Source: Cristatella mucedo
Taxonomy: Eukaryota; Bryozoa; Phylactolaemata; Cristatellidae
Reading direction: 5' to 3'
Length of the DNA stretch: 64,000 nucleotides
Assembly: GCA_009760855.2 (NCBI GenBank)
Contig: WPIO01000359.1
Location: 1 to 64,000 of the forward strand
In this document: positions 34,204 to 46,507 of the stretch, one piece after another
Layout of the letters: each line of letters opens with the position of its first letter
Position numbering within the stretch: position 1 is the stretch's first letter
The notes under the pieces: generated by a model
The model's database searches: none
Told to the model about the DNA's origin: nothing
The model's input: the letters and a program-made list of their open reading frames with translations, nothing else
Program-made: the position numbers and the translations under genes

Positions 34204-35357
34204 TTATGGAAGCGAGCTCCACAGTCTAGGACCTGCAGAGCTAAAGCTTCTGTTGCCAACTGTCTTTAAGTGGAGGAGAATGGGACAGCTAATGTATTGT
34301 CCACACAGGACCTCAGGGCACAAACAGGCTGACACTGATGTAGTAGTTGAGCTAGGAACGAAGGAGCCAAGCCGTGTCGGGCCTTGTGGGTCAGCGTAAG
34401 AACTTTGCTCTGTATCCTTGCTCAACCGGCAACTATCCTAGCTCTTTCGGCAAAGGTGACACGTGCTCAAACCGCTGGGACTCGAATACCAGCCTTGCAG
34501 CCATATTCATAGTGCACTGTAGTGGCATAATAGCTTTCTTTGGCAGCCCAGCCAAAAGGGAATTACAATAATCAAGCCGAGACAGAACTAAAAAGCTAGT
34601 TACATTTTTTACAGGCCACTGTGGGAGACAGATCCTAATCTTGGATAGGTATCGGATGTGATGGCTAGCTGTAGAGGCAGTCTTCTGACTGAAGCTTTTG
34701 AAATTGAGGCAGTTGTCGAACACGACACCTAAATTACAAGCACGTGGTGAAGGTCGCACCGTAGCATCGCCTATTAGAACAGCAAAGCCTTTTAATCCAG
34801 CCACACGCTTAGGGTTTCCTATGAGCAGCAGTTCGGTTTTATCGTCATTTAATTTCAGGAAGTTTTCCGACATCCAGGATCGAATATCGGCAAGGCAAGC
34901 ATTCAGTTTCTCAGTTGCTGCAGCAGATTCCGACGGTTAAAATGACAAATACAACTGAGTATCGTCAGCATAGAAGTGATATCCTATTCCATGGGCCTTA
35001 ATCACTTTTCCCAGAGGTAGTGTATAAATGGAGAACAGCAAAGGACCGATTTCAGACCCTTGAGGGACTCCACAGGTGACCCTTCTCGTGTCTGAGACCT
35101 GACCCCCACACGACACTGATTGAAGACGATCAGACATGTATGATTTAAACCACGCCAGTGCTTCGTCTGCCAGACCGATCGTTGTTCTCAATCGTTCAAG
35201 CGGAACTTCGTGATCATTGGTGTCGAAGGCAGCAGACAGATCTAGCTGAGCTAGGTCAGTGACTTTCCAGTCGTCGGTGCCATGTAGAATGTCATTGCTA
35301 ACACGGAAGAGAGCAGTTTCATTAGAGTGCTGCCTCTTGAACGCTGATTGAAATGTT
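34204..35357 (-). pseudogene. Reverse transcriptase remnant of a CR1/L2-like non-LTR element
   Basis: In its intact form this enzyme copies element RNA into DNA at the target site by target-primed reverse transcription. Recognisable blocks in order along the minus strand are LDLSAAFDT (about 35230), the GVPQGSEIGPLLF block (about 35065), the catalytic HFYADDTQLYLSF block with YADD at 34961-34972, the LKLNDDKTELLLIG block (about 34840), RLDYCNSLLAGLPKK (about 34540) and the C-terminal VGNRSFSSAGPRLWSSLP (about 34215). The copy is dead: it lacks the N-terminal endonuclease and the first part of the RT, has an in-frame TAA at 34937-34939 just after the YADD block and a TAG at 34433-34435, and changes frame at least twice downstream. 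CR1/L2-like is inferred from the motif style. An RTE-X or related clade is possible. Confidence 0.88.
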
Positions 35358-38300
35358 TCATCATGTACTCATCTTTCCTTCCGAAAATATATATCCTTTA
35401 TTGTTATAATTAATCTTAATTGATCCTTCGTTATCCCGCTAGTAGATCCTTCAAAACGCCGGCCTTCCGAGTAAGTTATCAACTTTGCTTGAACTACTTA
35501 CGCGTATTTCCTTCCGGAAATATATTTTTTAGTGTTAATGAGCTTCTCAACAAATAAATCATAAAACTAACGTTAGATCTTTCAAACAGTAGGCGTTGAA
35601 GGTAACTTATCCCCCTGCTGAGACTGTTTACGCTCCTTATTTTTACAGAAATATATGTATCCTTTAGTGATGTAATTAGTCTCAATAAGTACTCCGTTAA
35701 CCCGTCAGTCGAGCCTTTAAACCGCCGAGTTTTTGAGTAAGTTATCTTCCCTGCACAAACCATTTACGCTTCTTTTCTTCCGGAAATATATATCCTTGAG
35801 TCGTATATGTTGGCTCTTTAAATAATTAATTATCTTACTAGAGGTACCTTACGACCGCTGGCGTTCCAAGTAAGTTATCTACCCTCCCTAAACCGTTTAC
35901 TCGTCTTAGCTGTCCGATTTGTATATCCTTTAGTGTTATTATTTGTCTCAATAAATACTTCGTTATCCTACTGGTAGATCGTTCAAACCGACCGCGTTCC
36001 GAGTAAGTTTTTCCCCTGCTAAATTAATTTACGTGTCTTTTTTTCCGGAAATATATTTTTTAGTCTTAATAAGAGTCTCAACAAATAACTCATTAACCCT
36101 ATGGTAGATCCTTCTAACAGCAGGCGTTGCAGGTAACTTATCCCCCTGCTGAAACTGTTTACGCTACTCTTTTTCTTACTGAATTCTACACATCCTTTAC
36201 GGTTAGAATCACTCTCAATAAGTACTCCGTTAACCCGTCGGTAGATCTTGTAAACCGCCGGCTTTTTGAGTATGTTGTCTTCCCTGCAGAAACAATTTAC
36301 GCGTCTTTTCGAGTAAGTTAGCTACTCTGCTAAACCATTTACGCGTCTTTTCTTCCGGAAATATATACCCTTGATTTTTATATATAGGCTCATCCAATAA
36401 CTTATTACCTTACAAGTAGTACCTTTGACCGCAGGCGTTCCGAGTAAGTTATCTCTACTAATAAAACCATTTACGCGTATTTTTTCCATAAATACGTATT
36501 CTTGAGTATTATAAATAATCGCGAGAAATGATGATCATCTTACTGGTAATACCTTCGATCTGCAAGTGTTCCACACAAGTTATCTCTCCCGATACAGCTA
36601 TTTACGCGTGTTTTTTTGGAAATATATATCCTTTACTGTTAAAAATCCTCTCGTGAAAGAATTAACTATCTTGCCGGTAGTACCTTCAAACCGCATGAGT
36701 TCCGAGTTAGTCATCCGCCCTGCTAAAGCTTTTTACGCATGTTTTCTTCCGGAAATAAACGTCATTTAGGGTAATACATAGTCTCAATAGATTATGACTT
36801 ATTTTAGTGGTAGTACCTCATAACCGCAGGCGTTCCGAGTACTTTATTTCCCCTGGTAAAACCATATACGCTAGTTTTGTTCCGGTAATAAATATGCTTC
36901 TGTTTCATAAGTATTCACAATAAATACCTCGTCATCCCGATGGAGGACCATTCACTTGAAGTGATGATTATCTTACTAGTAATACATTCCATCCGCAAGC
37001 GTTCCGAATAGGTTATCACTCCTAATAGATCTATTTACGCGTCTATCTATTGGAAATATATATCCCTTAGTGTCATAAATAGTCCTTTAAATAATTAATT
37101 ATCTTCCTCGTGATACCTTCCAACTGCAGGTATTCCGCGTACTTGATCTCTCCTGCAAAATCCGTTTGAGCTTATTTTCTATCGGAAATATATACCCTTC
37201 ACAGTTTTAAGTAGATTCAACAGACAATTATCATACTGGTGGTACCTACCACCTGCAGCCGTTTTAAACACGTTAACCTCCCTGCAAAAATCATTTACGC
37301 ATCTTTCCTTCCGAAAATATATGTCCTTTATTGTTATAATTAATCTTAATTGATCCTTCGTTATCCTGCAAGTAGATCCTTCAAAACGCCGACCTTCCGA
37401 GTAAGTTATCAACTTTTACTTACGCGTCTTTCAGTAATATATAGGCTCATTCAATAACTCATTACCTTAAAGTAGTACCTTTGACCGAAGGCGTTCCGAG
37501 TAAGTTATCTCTACTAATAAAACCATTTACGCGTCTTTTTCCCGTAAACATGTATCCTTGAGTATTATAAATAATCGCAAGAAATGACCATTAACTTACT
37601 GGTAATACCTTCGATCTGCAAGTGTTCCGCACAAGTTATCTCTCCCGATACAGCTTTTTACGCGTGTTTTTTTGGAAATATATAGCCTTTACTGTTAAAA
37701 ATCCTCCCGTGAAAGAATTACCTATCTTGCCGGTAGTACCTTCAAACCGCATGAGTTCCGAGTTAGTTATCCGCCCTGCTAAAGCCTTTTACGCGTGTTT
37801 TCTTCCGGAAATAAACGTCATTTAGGGTAATAAATAGTCTCAATAGATTATGACTTATTTTACTGGTAGTACCTTATAACCGCAGGCGTTCCGAGTACTT
37901 TATTTCCCCTGGTAAAACCATATACGCTAGTTTTGTTCCGGTAATAAATATGCTTCTGTTTCATAAGTATTCACAATAAATACCTCGTCATCCCGATGGA
38001 GGACCATTCACTTGAAGTAATGATTATCTTACTAGTAATACATTCCATCCGCAAGCGTTCCGAATAGGTTATCACTCCTAATAGATCTATTTACGCGTCT
38101 ATCTATTGGAAATATATATCCCTTAGTGTCATAAATAGTCCTTTAAATAATTAATTATCTTCCTCGTGATACCTTCCAACTGCAGGTATTCCGCGTACTT
38201 GATCTCTCCTGCAAAATCCGTTTGAGCTTATTTTCTATCGGAAATATATACCCTTCACAGTTTTAAGTAGATTCAACAGACAATTATCATACTGGTGGTT

Positions 38301-40579
38301 CCTACCACCTGCAGCCGTTTTAAACACGTTAACCTCCCTGCAAAAATCATTTACGCATCTTTCCTTCCGAAAATATATGTCCTTTATTGTTATAATTAAT
38401 CTTAATTGATCCTTCGTTATCCCGCTAGTAGATCCTTCAAAACGCCGACCTTCCGAGTAAGTTGTCAACTTTGCTCAAACTACTTACGCGTCTTTTCTTT
38501 GGGAAATAAATACCTTTGATTTTTATATATAGGCTCATTCAATAACTCATTACCTTACAAGTAGTACCTTTGACCGAAGGCGTTCCGAGTAAGTTATCTC
38601 TACTAATAAAACCATTTACGCGTCTTTTTTCCGGAAATACGTATTCTTGAGTATTATAAATAATCGCGAGAAATGATAATCATCTTACTGGTAATACCTT
38701 CGATCTGCAAGTGTTCCGCACAAGTTATCTCTCCCCAAACAGCTATTTACGCGTGTTTTTTTGGAAATACATAGCCTTTACTGTTAAAAATCGTCTCGTG
38801 AAAGAATTACCTATCTTAACCGGTAGTACCTTCAAACCGCATGAGTTCCGAGTTAGTTATCCGCCCTGCTAAAGCCTTTTACGCGTTTTTTCTTCCGGAA
38901 ATAAACGTCATTTAGGGTAATAAAAAGTCTCAATAGATTATGACTTGTTTTAGTGGTACTACCGCATAACCGCAGGCGTTACGAGTACTTTATTTCCCCT
39001 GGTAAAACCATATACGCTAGTTTTGTACGGGTAATAAATGTGCTTCCGTGTCATAGGTATTCAAAATAAATACGTCGTCATGCCGATGGTGGATCATTCA
39101 CTTGAAATGATGATTATCTTACTAGTAATACATTCCATGCGCAAGCGCTCCGAATAAGTTATTACTCCTAATAGATCTATTTACGCGTCTATCTTTTGGA
39201 AATATATATCCCTTAGTGTCATAAATAGTCCTTTAAATAATTAATTATCTTTTTCGTGATACCTTCCAACGGCAGGTATTCCACGTACTTTATCTCTCCT
39301 GCAAAATTCGTTTGAGCGTATTTTCAATCGGAAATATATAGCCTTCACAGTTTTAAGTAGTCTCAACAGACAATTATCATACTGGTAGTACCTACCACCT
39401 GCAGCCCTTTGAAAGACATTATCCTCCCAGTAAAAATCATGTACGCATCTTTCCTTCCGCAAATATATATCCTTTATTGTTATAATTAATCTTAATTGAT
39501 CCTCCGTTATCCCGCTAGTAAATCCTTGAAACCGCCGGCCTTCCGAGTATGTTATCAACTTTGCTCAAACTACTTACGCGTCTTTTCTTCCGGAAATATA
39601 TTTTTTAATGTTATTGAGCGTCTCAACAAATAAATCATAAACCTTACGGTAGATCTTTCAAACAGCAGGCGTTGAAGGTAACTTATCCCCCTGCTGAAAC
39701 TGTTTACGCTCCTTATTTTTAAAGAAATATATGTATCCTTTAGTGCTATAATTAGTCTCAATAAGTACTCCGTTAACCCGTCAGTCGAGCCTTTAAAGCG
39801 CCGAGTTTTTGAGTAAGTTATCTTCCCTGAACAAACCATTTACGCTTCTTTTCTTCCGGAAATATATATCCTTGAGTCGTATATGTTGGCTCTTTAAATA
39901 ATTAATTATCTTACTAGAGGTACCTTACGACCGCTGGCGTTCTAAGTAAGTTATCTACCCTCCCTAAACCATTTACGCGTCTTTGCTGTCCGATTTGTAT
40001 GTCCTTCAGTGTTATTATTTGTCTAAATAAATACATCGTTATCCTACTGGTACATCGTTCAAAGCTACCCCGTTCCGAGTAAGTTTTTCTCCTGCTAAAA
40101 TATTTACGCGTCTTTATTCCGGAAATATATTTTTTAGTCATAATAAGTGTCTCAACAAATAATTCATAAACCCAATGGTAGATCCTTCAAACAGTAGGCG
40201 TGGCAGGTAACTTATCCTCCTACTAAAACTTTTTACGCTACTTTTTTCTTACTAAATCCTACACATCCTTGACGGATAGAATTAGTCTCAATAAGTACTC
40301 CGTTGACCCGTCGGTAGATCTTGTAAACCGCCGGCTTTTTGAATAAGTTGTCTTCCCTGCAGAAACAATTTACGCGTCTTTTCTTTTGGAGCTGTGTATC
40401 CTTTAGTGATACTAATTGTGTCAAAATATGATTTATTAGCCCGCGGGCAGATGCATCAAACCGCAGGCGTTCTTCCCTGCTGAGACTTTTTACGCTTCTT
40501 TATTCTACTAGAAATATATATCCGTAATGTTATCATTATTTTCAATCAATACTTCCTTATCCCTCTGGTGGATCCTTCA

Positions 40580-40592
40580 AACCGCCCCCTAC
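40580..40592. other. Deletion junction in satellite 3 (about 155 bp lost)
   Basis: The sequence jumps from aaaccgcccc to ctactaataaaacc. The equivalent uninterrupted region at 42567-42728 holds about 155 bp more. The interval 39661-41649 (1,988 bp) is shorter than 2,143 by the same amount. A ccc word is shared at the breakpoints. Confidence 0.75.
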
Positions 40593-43429
40593 TAATAAAA
40601 CCATTTACGCGTCTTTTTTCCGTAAATACGTATTCTTGAGTATTATAAATAATCGCGAGAAATGAAGATCATCTTACTGGTAATACCGTCGATCTGCAAG
40701 TGTTCCACACAAGTTATCTCTCCCCAAACAGCTATTTACGCGTGTTTTTTTGGAAATATATAGCCTTTACTGTTAAAAATCGTCCCGTGAAAGAATTACC
40801 TATCTTGCCGGTAGTACCTTCAAACCGCATGAGTTCCGAGTTAGTTATCCGCCCTGCTAAAGCCTTTTACGCGTGTTTTCTTCCGGAAATAAACGTCATT
40901 TAGGGTAATAAATAGTCTCAATAGATTATGACTTATTTTAGTGGTAGTTTCTCATAAGCACAGTCGTTCCGAGTACTTTATTTCCCCTGGTAAAACCATA
41001 TACGCTAGTTTTGTTCCGGTGATAAATTTGCTTCTGTGTCATAAGTATTCACAATAAATACTTCGTCATCCCGCTGGTGGATCATTCATCTGAAGTGATG
41101 ATTATCTTACTAGTAATACATTTCATCCGAAAGCGTTCCGAGTAAGTTATCACTCCTAATAGATCTATTTACGCGTCTATCTTTTGGAAAGATATATCCC
41201 TTAGTGTCATTAATAGTCCTTTAAATAATTAACGATCTTCCTCGTGATACCTTCCAACGGCAGGTATTCCACGTACTTTATCTCTCCTGCAAAATCCGTT
41301 TGAGCGTATTTTCAATCGGAAATATATAGCCTTCACAGTTTTAAGTAGTCTCAACAGACAATTATCATACTGGTAGTACCTACCACCTGCAGCCCTTTGA
41401 AAGACGTTATCCTCCCTGCAAAAATCATGTATGCATCTTTCCTTCCGCAAATATATATCCTTTATTGTTATAATTAATCTTAATTGATCCTTCGTTATCC
41501 CGCTAGTAAATCCTTCAAACCGCCGGCCTTCCGAGTAAGTTATCAAATTTGCTCAAACTACTTACGCGTCTTTTCTTCCGGAAATATATTTTTTAATGTT
41601 ATTGAGCGTCTTAAGAAATAAATCATAAACCTTACGGTAGATCTTTCAAACAGCAGGCGTTGAAGGTAACTTATCCCCCTGCTGAAACTGTTTACGCTCC
41701 TTATTTTTACAGAAATATATGTATCCTTTAGTGCTATAATTAGTCTCAATAAGTACTCCGTTAACCCGTCAGTCGAGCCTTTAAAGCGCCGAGTTTTTGA
41801 GTAAGTTATCTTCCCTGAACAAACCATTTACGCTTCTTTTCTTCCGGAAATATATATCCTTGAGTCGTATATGTTGGCTCTTTAAATAATTAGTTATCTT
41901 ACTAGAGGTACCTTACGTACGCTGGCGTTCCAAGTCAATTATCTACCCTCCCTAAACCATTTACGCGTCTTTGCTGTCCGATTTGTATGTCCTTCAGTGG
42001 TATTATTTGTCTAAATAAATACATCGTTATCCTACTGGTACATCGTTCAAACCTACCCCGTTCCGAGTAAGTTTTTCCCCTGCTAAATCGATTTACGCGT
42101 CTTTTTTCCGGAAATATATTTTTTAGTCTTAATAAGAGTCTCAACAAATAATTCATAAACCCTATGGTAGATCCTTCAAACAGCAGGCGCTGCAGGTAAC
42201 TTATCCCCCTGCTGAAACTGTTTACGCTACTTTTTTGTTACTGAATTCTACACGTCCTTAACGGTTAGAATTAGTCTCGATAAGTACTCCGTTAACCCGT
42301 CGGTAGATCTTGTAAACCGCCGGCTTTTTGAGTAAGTGTTCTTCCCTGCAGAAACAATTTACGCGTCTTTTCTTTTGGAGCTGTGTATCCTTTAGTGATA
42401 CTAATTGTGTCAAAATATGATTTATTAGCCCGCGGGCAGATGCATCAAACCACAGGCGTTTTTCCCTGCTGAGACTTTTTACGCTTCTTTATTCTACTAG
42501 AAATATATATCCGTAATGTTGTCATTATTTTCAATAAATACTTCCTTATCCCTCTGGTCGATCCTTCAAACCGCCCGCTTCCCAAGTAAGTTATCTACTC
42601 TGCTAAACCATTTGCACGTCTTTTCTTCCGGAAATATATACCCTTGATTTTTATATATAGGCTCATCCAATAACTTATTACCTTACAAGTAGTACCTTTG
42701 ACCGAAGGCGTTCCGAGTAAGTTATCCCTACTAATAAAACCATTTACGCGTCTCTTTTCCGTAAATACGTATTCTTGAGTATTATAAATAATCGCGAGAA
42801 ATGAAGATCATCTTACTGGTAATACCTTCGATCTGCAAGTGTTTCACACAAGTTATCTCTCCCCAAACAGCTATTTACGCGTGTTTTTTTGGAAATATAT
42901 AGCCTTTACGTTTAAAAATCGTCTCGTGAAAGAATTACCTATCTTAACCGGTAGTACCTTCAAACCGCATGAGTTCCGAGTTAGTTATCCGCCCTGCTAA
43001 AGCCTTTTACGCGTGTTTTCTTCCGGAAATAAACGTCATTTAGGGTAATAAATAGTCTCAATAGATTATGACTTATTTTAGTGGTAGTTTCTCATAAGCA
43101 CAGTCGTTCCGAGTACTTTATTTCCCCTGGTAAAACCATATACACTAGTTTTGTTCCGGTGATAAATTTGCTTCTGTGTCATAAGTATTCACAATAAATA
43201 CTTCGTCATCCCGCTGGTGGATCATTCATCTGAAGTGATGATTATCTTACTAGTAATACATTTCATCCGCAAATGTTCCGAGTTAGTTATCACTCCAAAT
43301 AGATCTATTTACGCGTCTATCTTTTGGAAAGATATATCCCTTAGTGTCATTAATAGTCCTTTAAATAATTAACGATCTTCCTCGTGATACCTTCCAACGG
43401 CAGGTATTCCACGTACTTTATCTCTCCTG

Positions 43430-43444
43430 CAAAATCCGAGTAAG
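43430..43444. other. Deletion junction in satellite 3 (about 238 bp lost)
   Basis: The sequence jumps from gcaaaatccg to agtaagttatcaac. In 41290-41540 these words are about 238 bp apart, and the interval 41649-43554 is 1,905 bp, 238 less than the modal unit. The breakpoints share ccg. Confidence 0.78.
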
Positions 43445-44792
43445 TTATCAACTTTGCTCAAACTACTTACGCGTCTTTTCTTCCGGAAATATATTTTTTA
43501 ATGTTATTGAGCGTCTCAACAAATAAATCATAAACCTTACGGTAGATCTTTCAAACAGCAGGCGTTGAAGGTAACTTATCCCCCTGCTGAAACTGTTTAC
43601 GCTCCTTATTTTTACAGAAATATATGTATCCTTTAGTGCTATAATTAGTCTCAATAAGTACTCCGTTAACCCGTCAGTCGAGCCTTTAAAGCGCCGAGTT
43701 TTTGAGTAAGTTATCTTCCCTGAACAAACCATTTACGCTTCTTTTTTTCCGGAAATATATATCCTTGAGTCGTATATGTTGGCTCTTTAAATAATTAATT
43801 ATCTTACAAGAGGTACCTTACGACCGCTAGCGTTCCAAGTAAATTATCTACCCTCCCTAAACCATTTACGCGTCTTTGCTGTCCGATTTGTATGTCCTTC
43901 AGTGGTATTATTTGTCTAAATAAATACATCGTTATCCTACTGGTACATCGTTCAAACCTACCCCGTTCCGAGAAAGTTTTTCCCCTGCTAAAATATTTAC
44001 GCGTCTTTATTCCGAAAATATATTTTTTTAGTCATAATAAGTGTCTCAACAAATAATTCATAAACCCAATGGTAGATCCTTCAAACAGTAGGCGTGGCAG
44101 GTAACTTATCCTCCTACTAAAACTTTTTACGCTACTTTTTTCTTACTAAATCCTACACATCCTTGACGGTTAGAATTAGTCTCAATAAGTACTCCGTTAA
44201 CCCGTCGGTAGATCTTGTAAAGCGCCGGCTTTTTGAGTAAGTTGTCTTCCCTGCAGAAACAATTTACGCGTCTTTTCTTTTGGAGCTGTGTATTCTTTAG
44301 TGATACTAATTGTGTCAAAATATGATTTATTAGCCCGCGGGCAGATGCATCAAACCGCAGGCGTCCTTCCATGCTGAGACTTTTTACGCTTCTTTATTCT
44401 ACTAGAAATATATATCCGTAATGTTATCATTATTTTCAATCACTACTTCCTTATCCCTCTGGTGGATCCTTCAAACCGCCCGCTTCCCGAGTAAGTTATC
44501 TACTCTGCTAAACCATTTACGCGTCTTTTCTTCCGGAAATATATACCCTTGATTTTTATATATAGGCTCATCCAATAACTTATTACCTTACAAGTAGTAC
44601 CTTTGACCGCAGGCGTTCCGGGTAAGTTATCCCTACTAATAAAACCATTTACGCGTCTTTTTTCCGTAAATACGTATTCTTGAGTATTATAAATAATCGC
44701 GAGAAATGAAGATCATCTTACTGGTAATACCTTCGATCTGCAAGTGTTCCGAACAAGTTATCTCTCCCGATACAGCTATTTACGCGTGTTTT

Positions 44793-44806
44793 TTTGGAAA
44801 TATATA
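44793..44806. other. Deletion junction in satellite 3 (about 438 bp lost)
   Basis: The word ggaaatatat joins directly to atcccttagtgtc, although in other units it is followed by agcctttac and the second word occurs more than 400 bp later. The interval 43554-45259 is 1,705 bp. Both breakpoints lie in the shared ggaaatatat-like word. Confidence 0.75.
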
Positions 44807-46492
44807 TCCCTTAGTGTCATTAATAGTCCTTTAAATAATTATTGATCTTCCTCGTGATACCTTCCAACAGCAGGTATTCCACGTACTTTATCTCTCCTGC
44901 AAAATCCGTTTGAGCGTATTTTCAATCGGAAATATATAGCCTTCACAGTTTTAAGTAGTCTCAACAGACAATTATCATACTGGTAGTACCTACCACCTGC
45001 AGCCCTTTGAAAGACATTATCCTCCCTGTAAAAATCATGTACGCATCTTTCCTTCCGCAAATATATATCCTTAATTGTTATAATTAATCTTAATTGATCC
45101 TCCGTTATCCCGCTAGTAAATCCTTCAAACCGCCGGCCTTCCGAGTAAGTTATCAACTTTGCTCAAACTACTTACGCGTCTTTTCTTCCGGAAATATATT
45201 TTTTAATGTTATTGAGCGTCTCAACAAATAAATCATAAACCTTACGGTAGATCTTTCAAACAGCAGGCGTTGAAGGTAACTTATCCCCCTGCTGAAACTG
45301 TTTACGCTCCTTATTTTTACAGAAATATATGTATCCTTTAGTGCTATAATTAGTCTCAATAAGTACTCCGTTAACCCGTCAGTCGAGCCTTTAAAGCGCC
45401 GAGTTTTTGAGTAAGTTATCTTCCCTGAACAAACCATTTACGCTTCTTTTTTTCCGGAAATATATATCCTTGAGTCGTATATGTTGGCTCTTTAAATAAT
45501 TAATTATCTTACAAGAGGTACCTTACGACCGCTAGCGTTCCAAGTAAATTATCTACCCTCCCTAAACCATTTACGCGTCTTTGCTGTCCGATTTGTATGT
45601 CCTTCAGTGTAATTATTTGTCTAAATAAATACATCGTTATCCTACTGGTACATCGTTCAAACCTACCCCGTTCCGAGTAAGTTTTTCTCCTGCTAAAATA
45701 TTTACGCGTCTTTATTCCGGAAATATATTTTTTAGTCATAATAAGTGTCTCAACAAATAATTCATAAACCCAATGGTAGATGCTTCAAACAGTAGGCGTT
45801 GCAGGTAACTTATCCTCCTGCTAAAACTGTTTACGCTACTTTTTTCTTTCTTAATCCTACACATCCTTGACGGTTAGAATTAGTCTCAATAAGTACTCCG
45901 TTAACCCGTCGGTAGATCTTGTAAAGCGCCGGCTTTTTGAGTAAGTTGTCTTCCCTGCAGAAACAATTTACGCGTCTTTTCTTTTAGAGCTGTGCATCCT
46001 TCAGTGATACTAATTGTGTCAAAATATGATTTATTAGCCCGCGGGCACATGCATCAAACCGCAGGCGTCCTTCCATGCTGAGACTTTTTACGCTTCTTTA
46101 TTCTACTAGAAATATATATCCGTAATGTTATCATTATTTTCAATCACTACTTCCTTATCCCTATGGTGGATCCTTCAAACCGCCCGCTTCCCGAGTAAGT
46201 TATCTACTCTGCTAAACCATTTACGCGTCTTTTCTTCCGGAAATATATACCCTTGATTTTTATATATAGGCTCATCCAATAACTTATTACCTTACAAGTA
46301 GTACCTTTGACCGCAGGCGATCCGAGTAAGTTATCTCTACTAATAAAACCATTTACGCGTCTTTTTTCCGTAAATACGTATTCTTGAGTATTATAAATAA
46401 TCGCGAGAAATGAAGATCATCTTACTGGTAATACCTTCGATCTGCAAGTGTTTCACACAAGTTATCTCTCCCCAAACAGCTATTTACGCGTG

Positions 46493-46507
46493 TTTTTTTT
46501 TTTTTTT
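46493..46507 (+). other. 15-T run replacing satellite sequence of equal length
   Basis: Other units read seven T followed by ggaaatat and then atagcc. Here the eight bases ggaaatat are replaced by eight T with no change in length. Confidence 0.85.

Larger units (their letters stand above)
33931..35359 (-). mobile_element. 5'-truncated CR1/L2-like non-LTR retrotransposon
   Basis: A 1.4-kb non-satellite block in satellite 3. On the minus strand it runs from the middle of a reverse transcriptase, through the C-terminal region, to an untranslated tail ending in a short tandem repeat of ATTAC (33931-33948). Ending in a microsatellite rather than poly-A, and losing the 5' end, are typical of CR1/L2-type elements. 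About 70-80 bp of satellite appears to be missing at the insertion point, and no clear target duplication was found. Confidence 0.82.
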
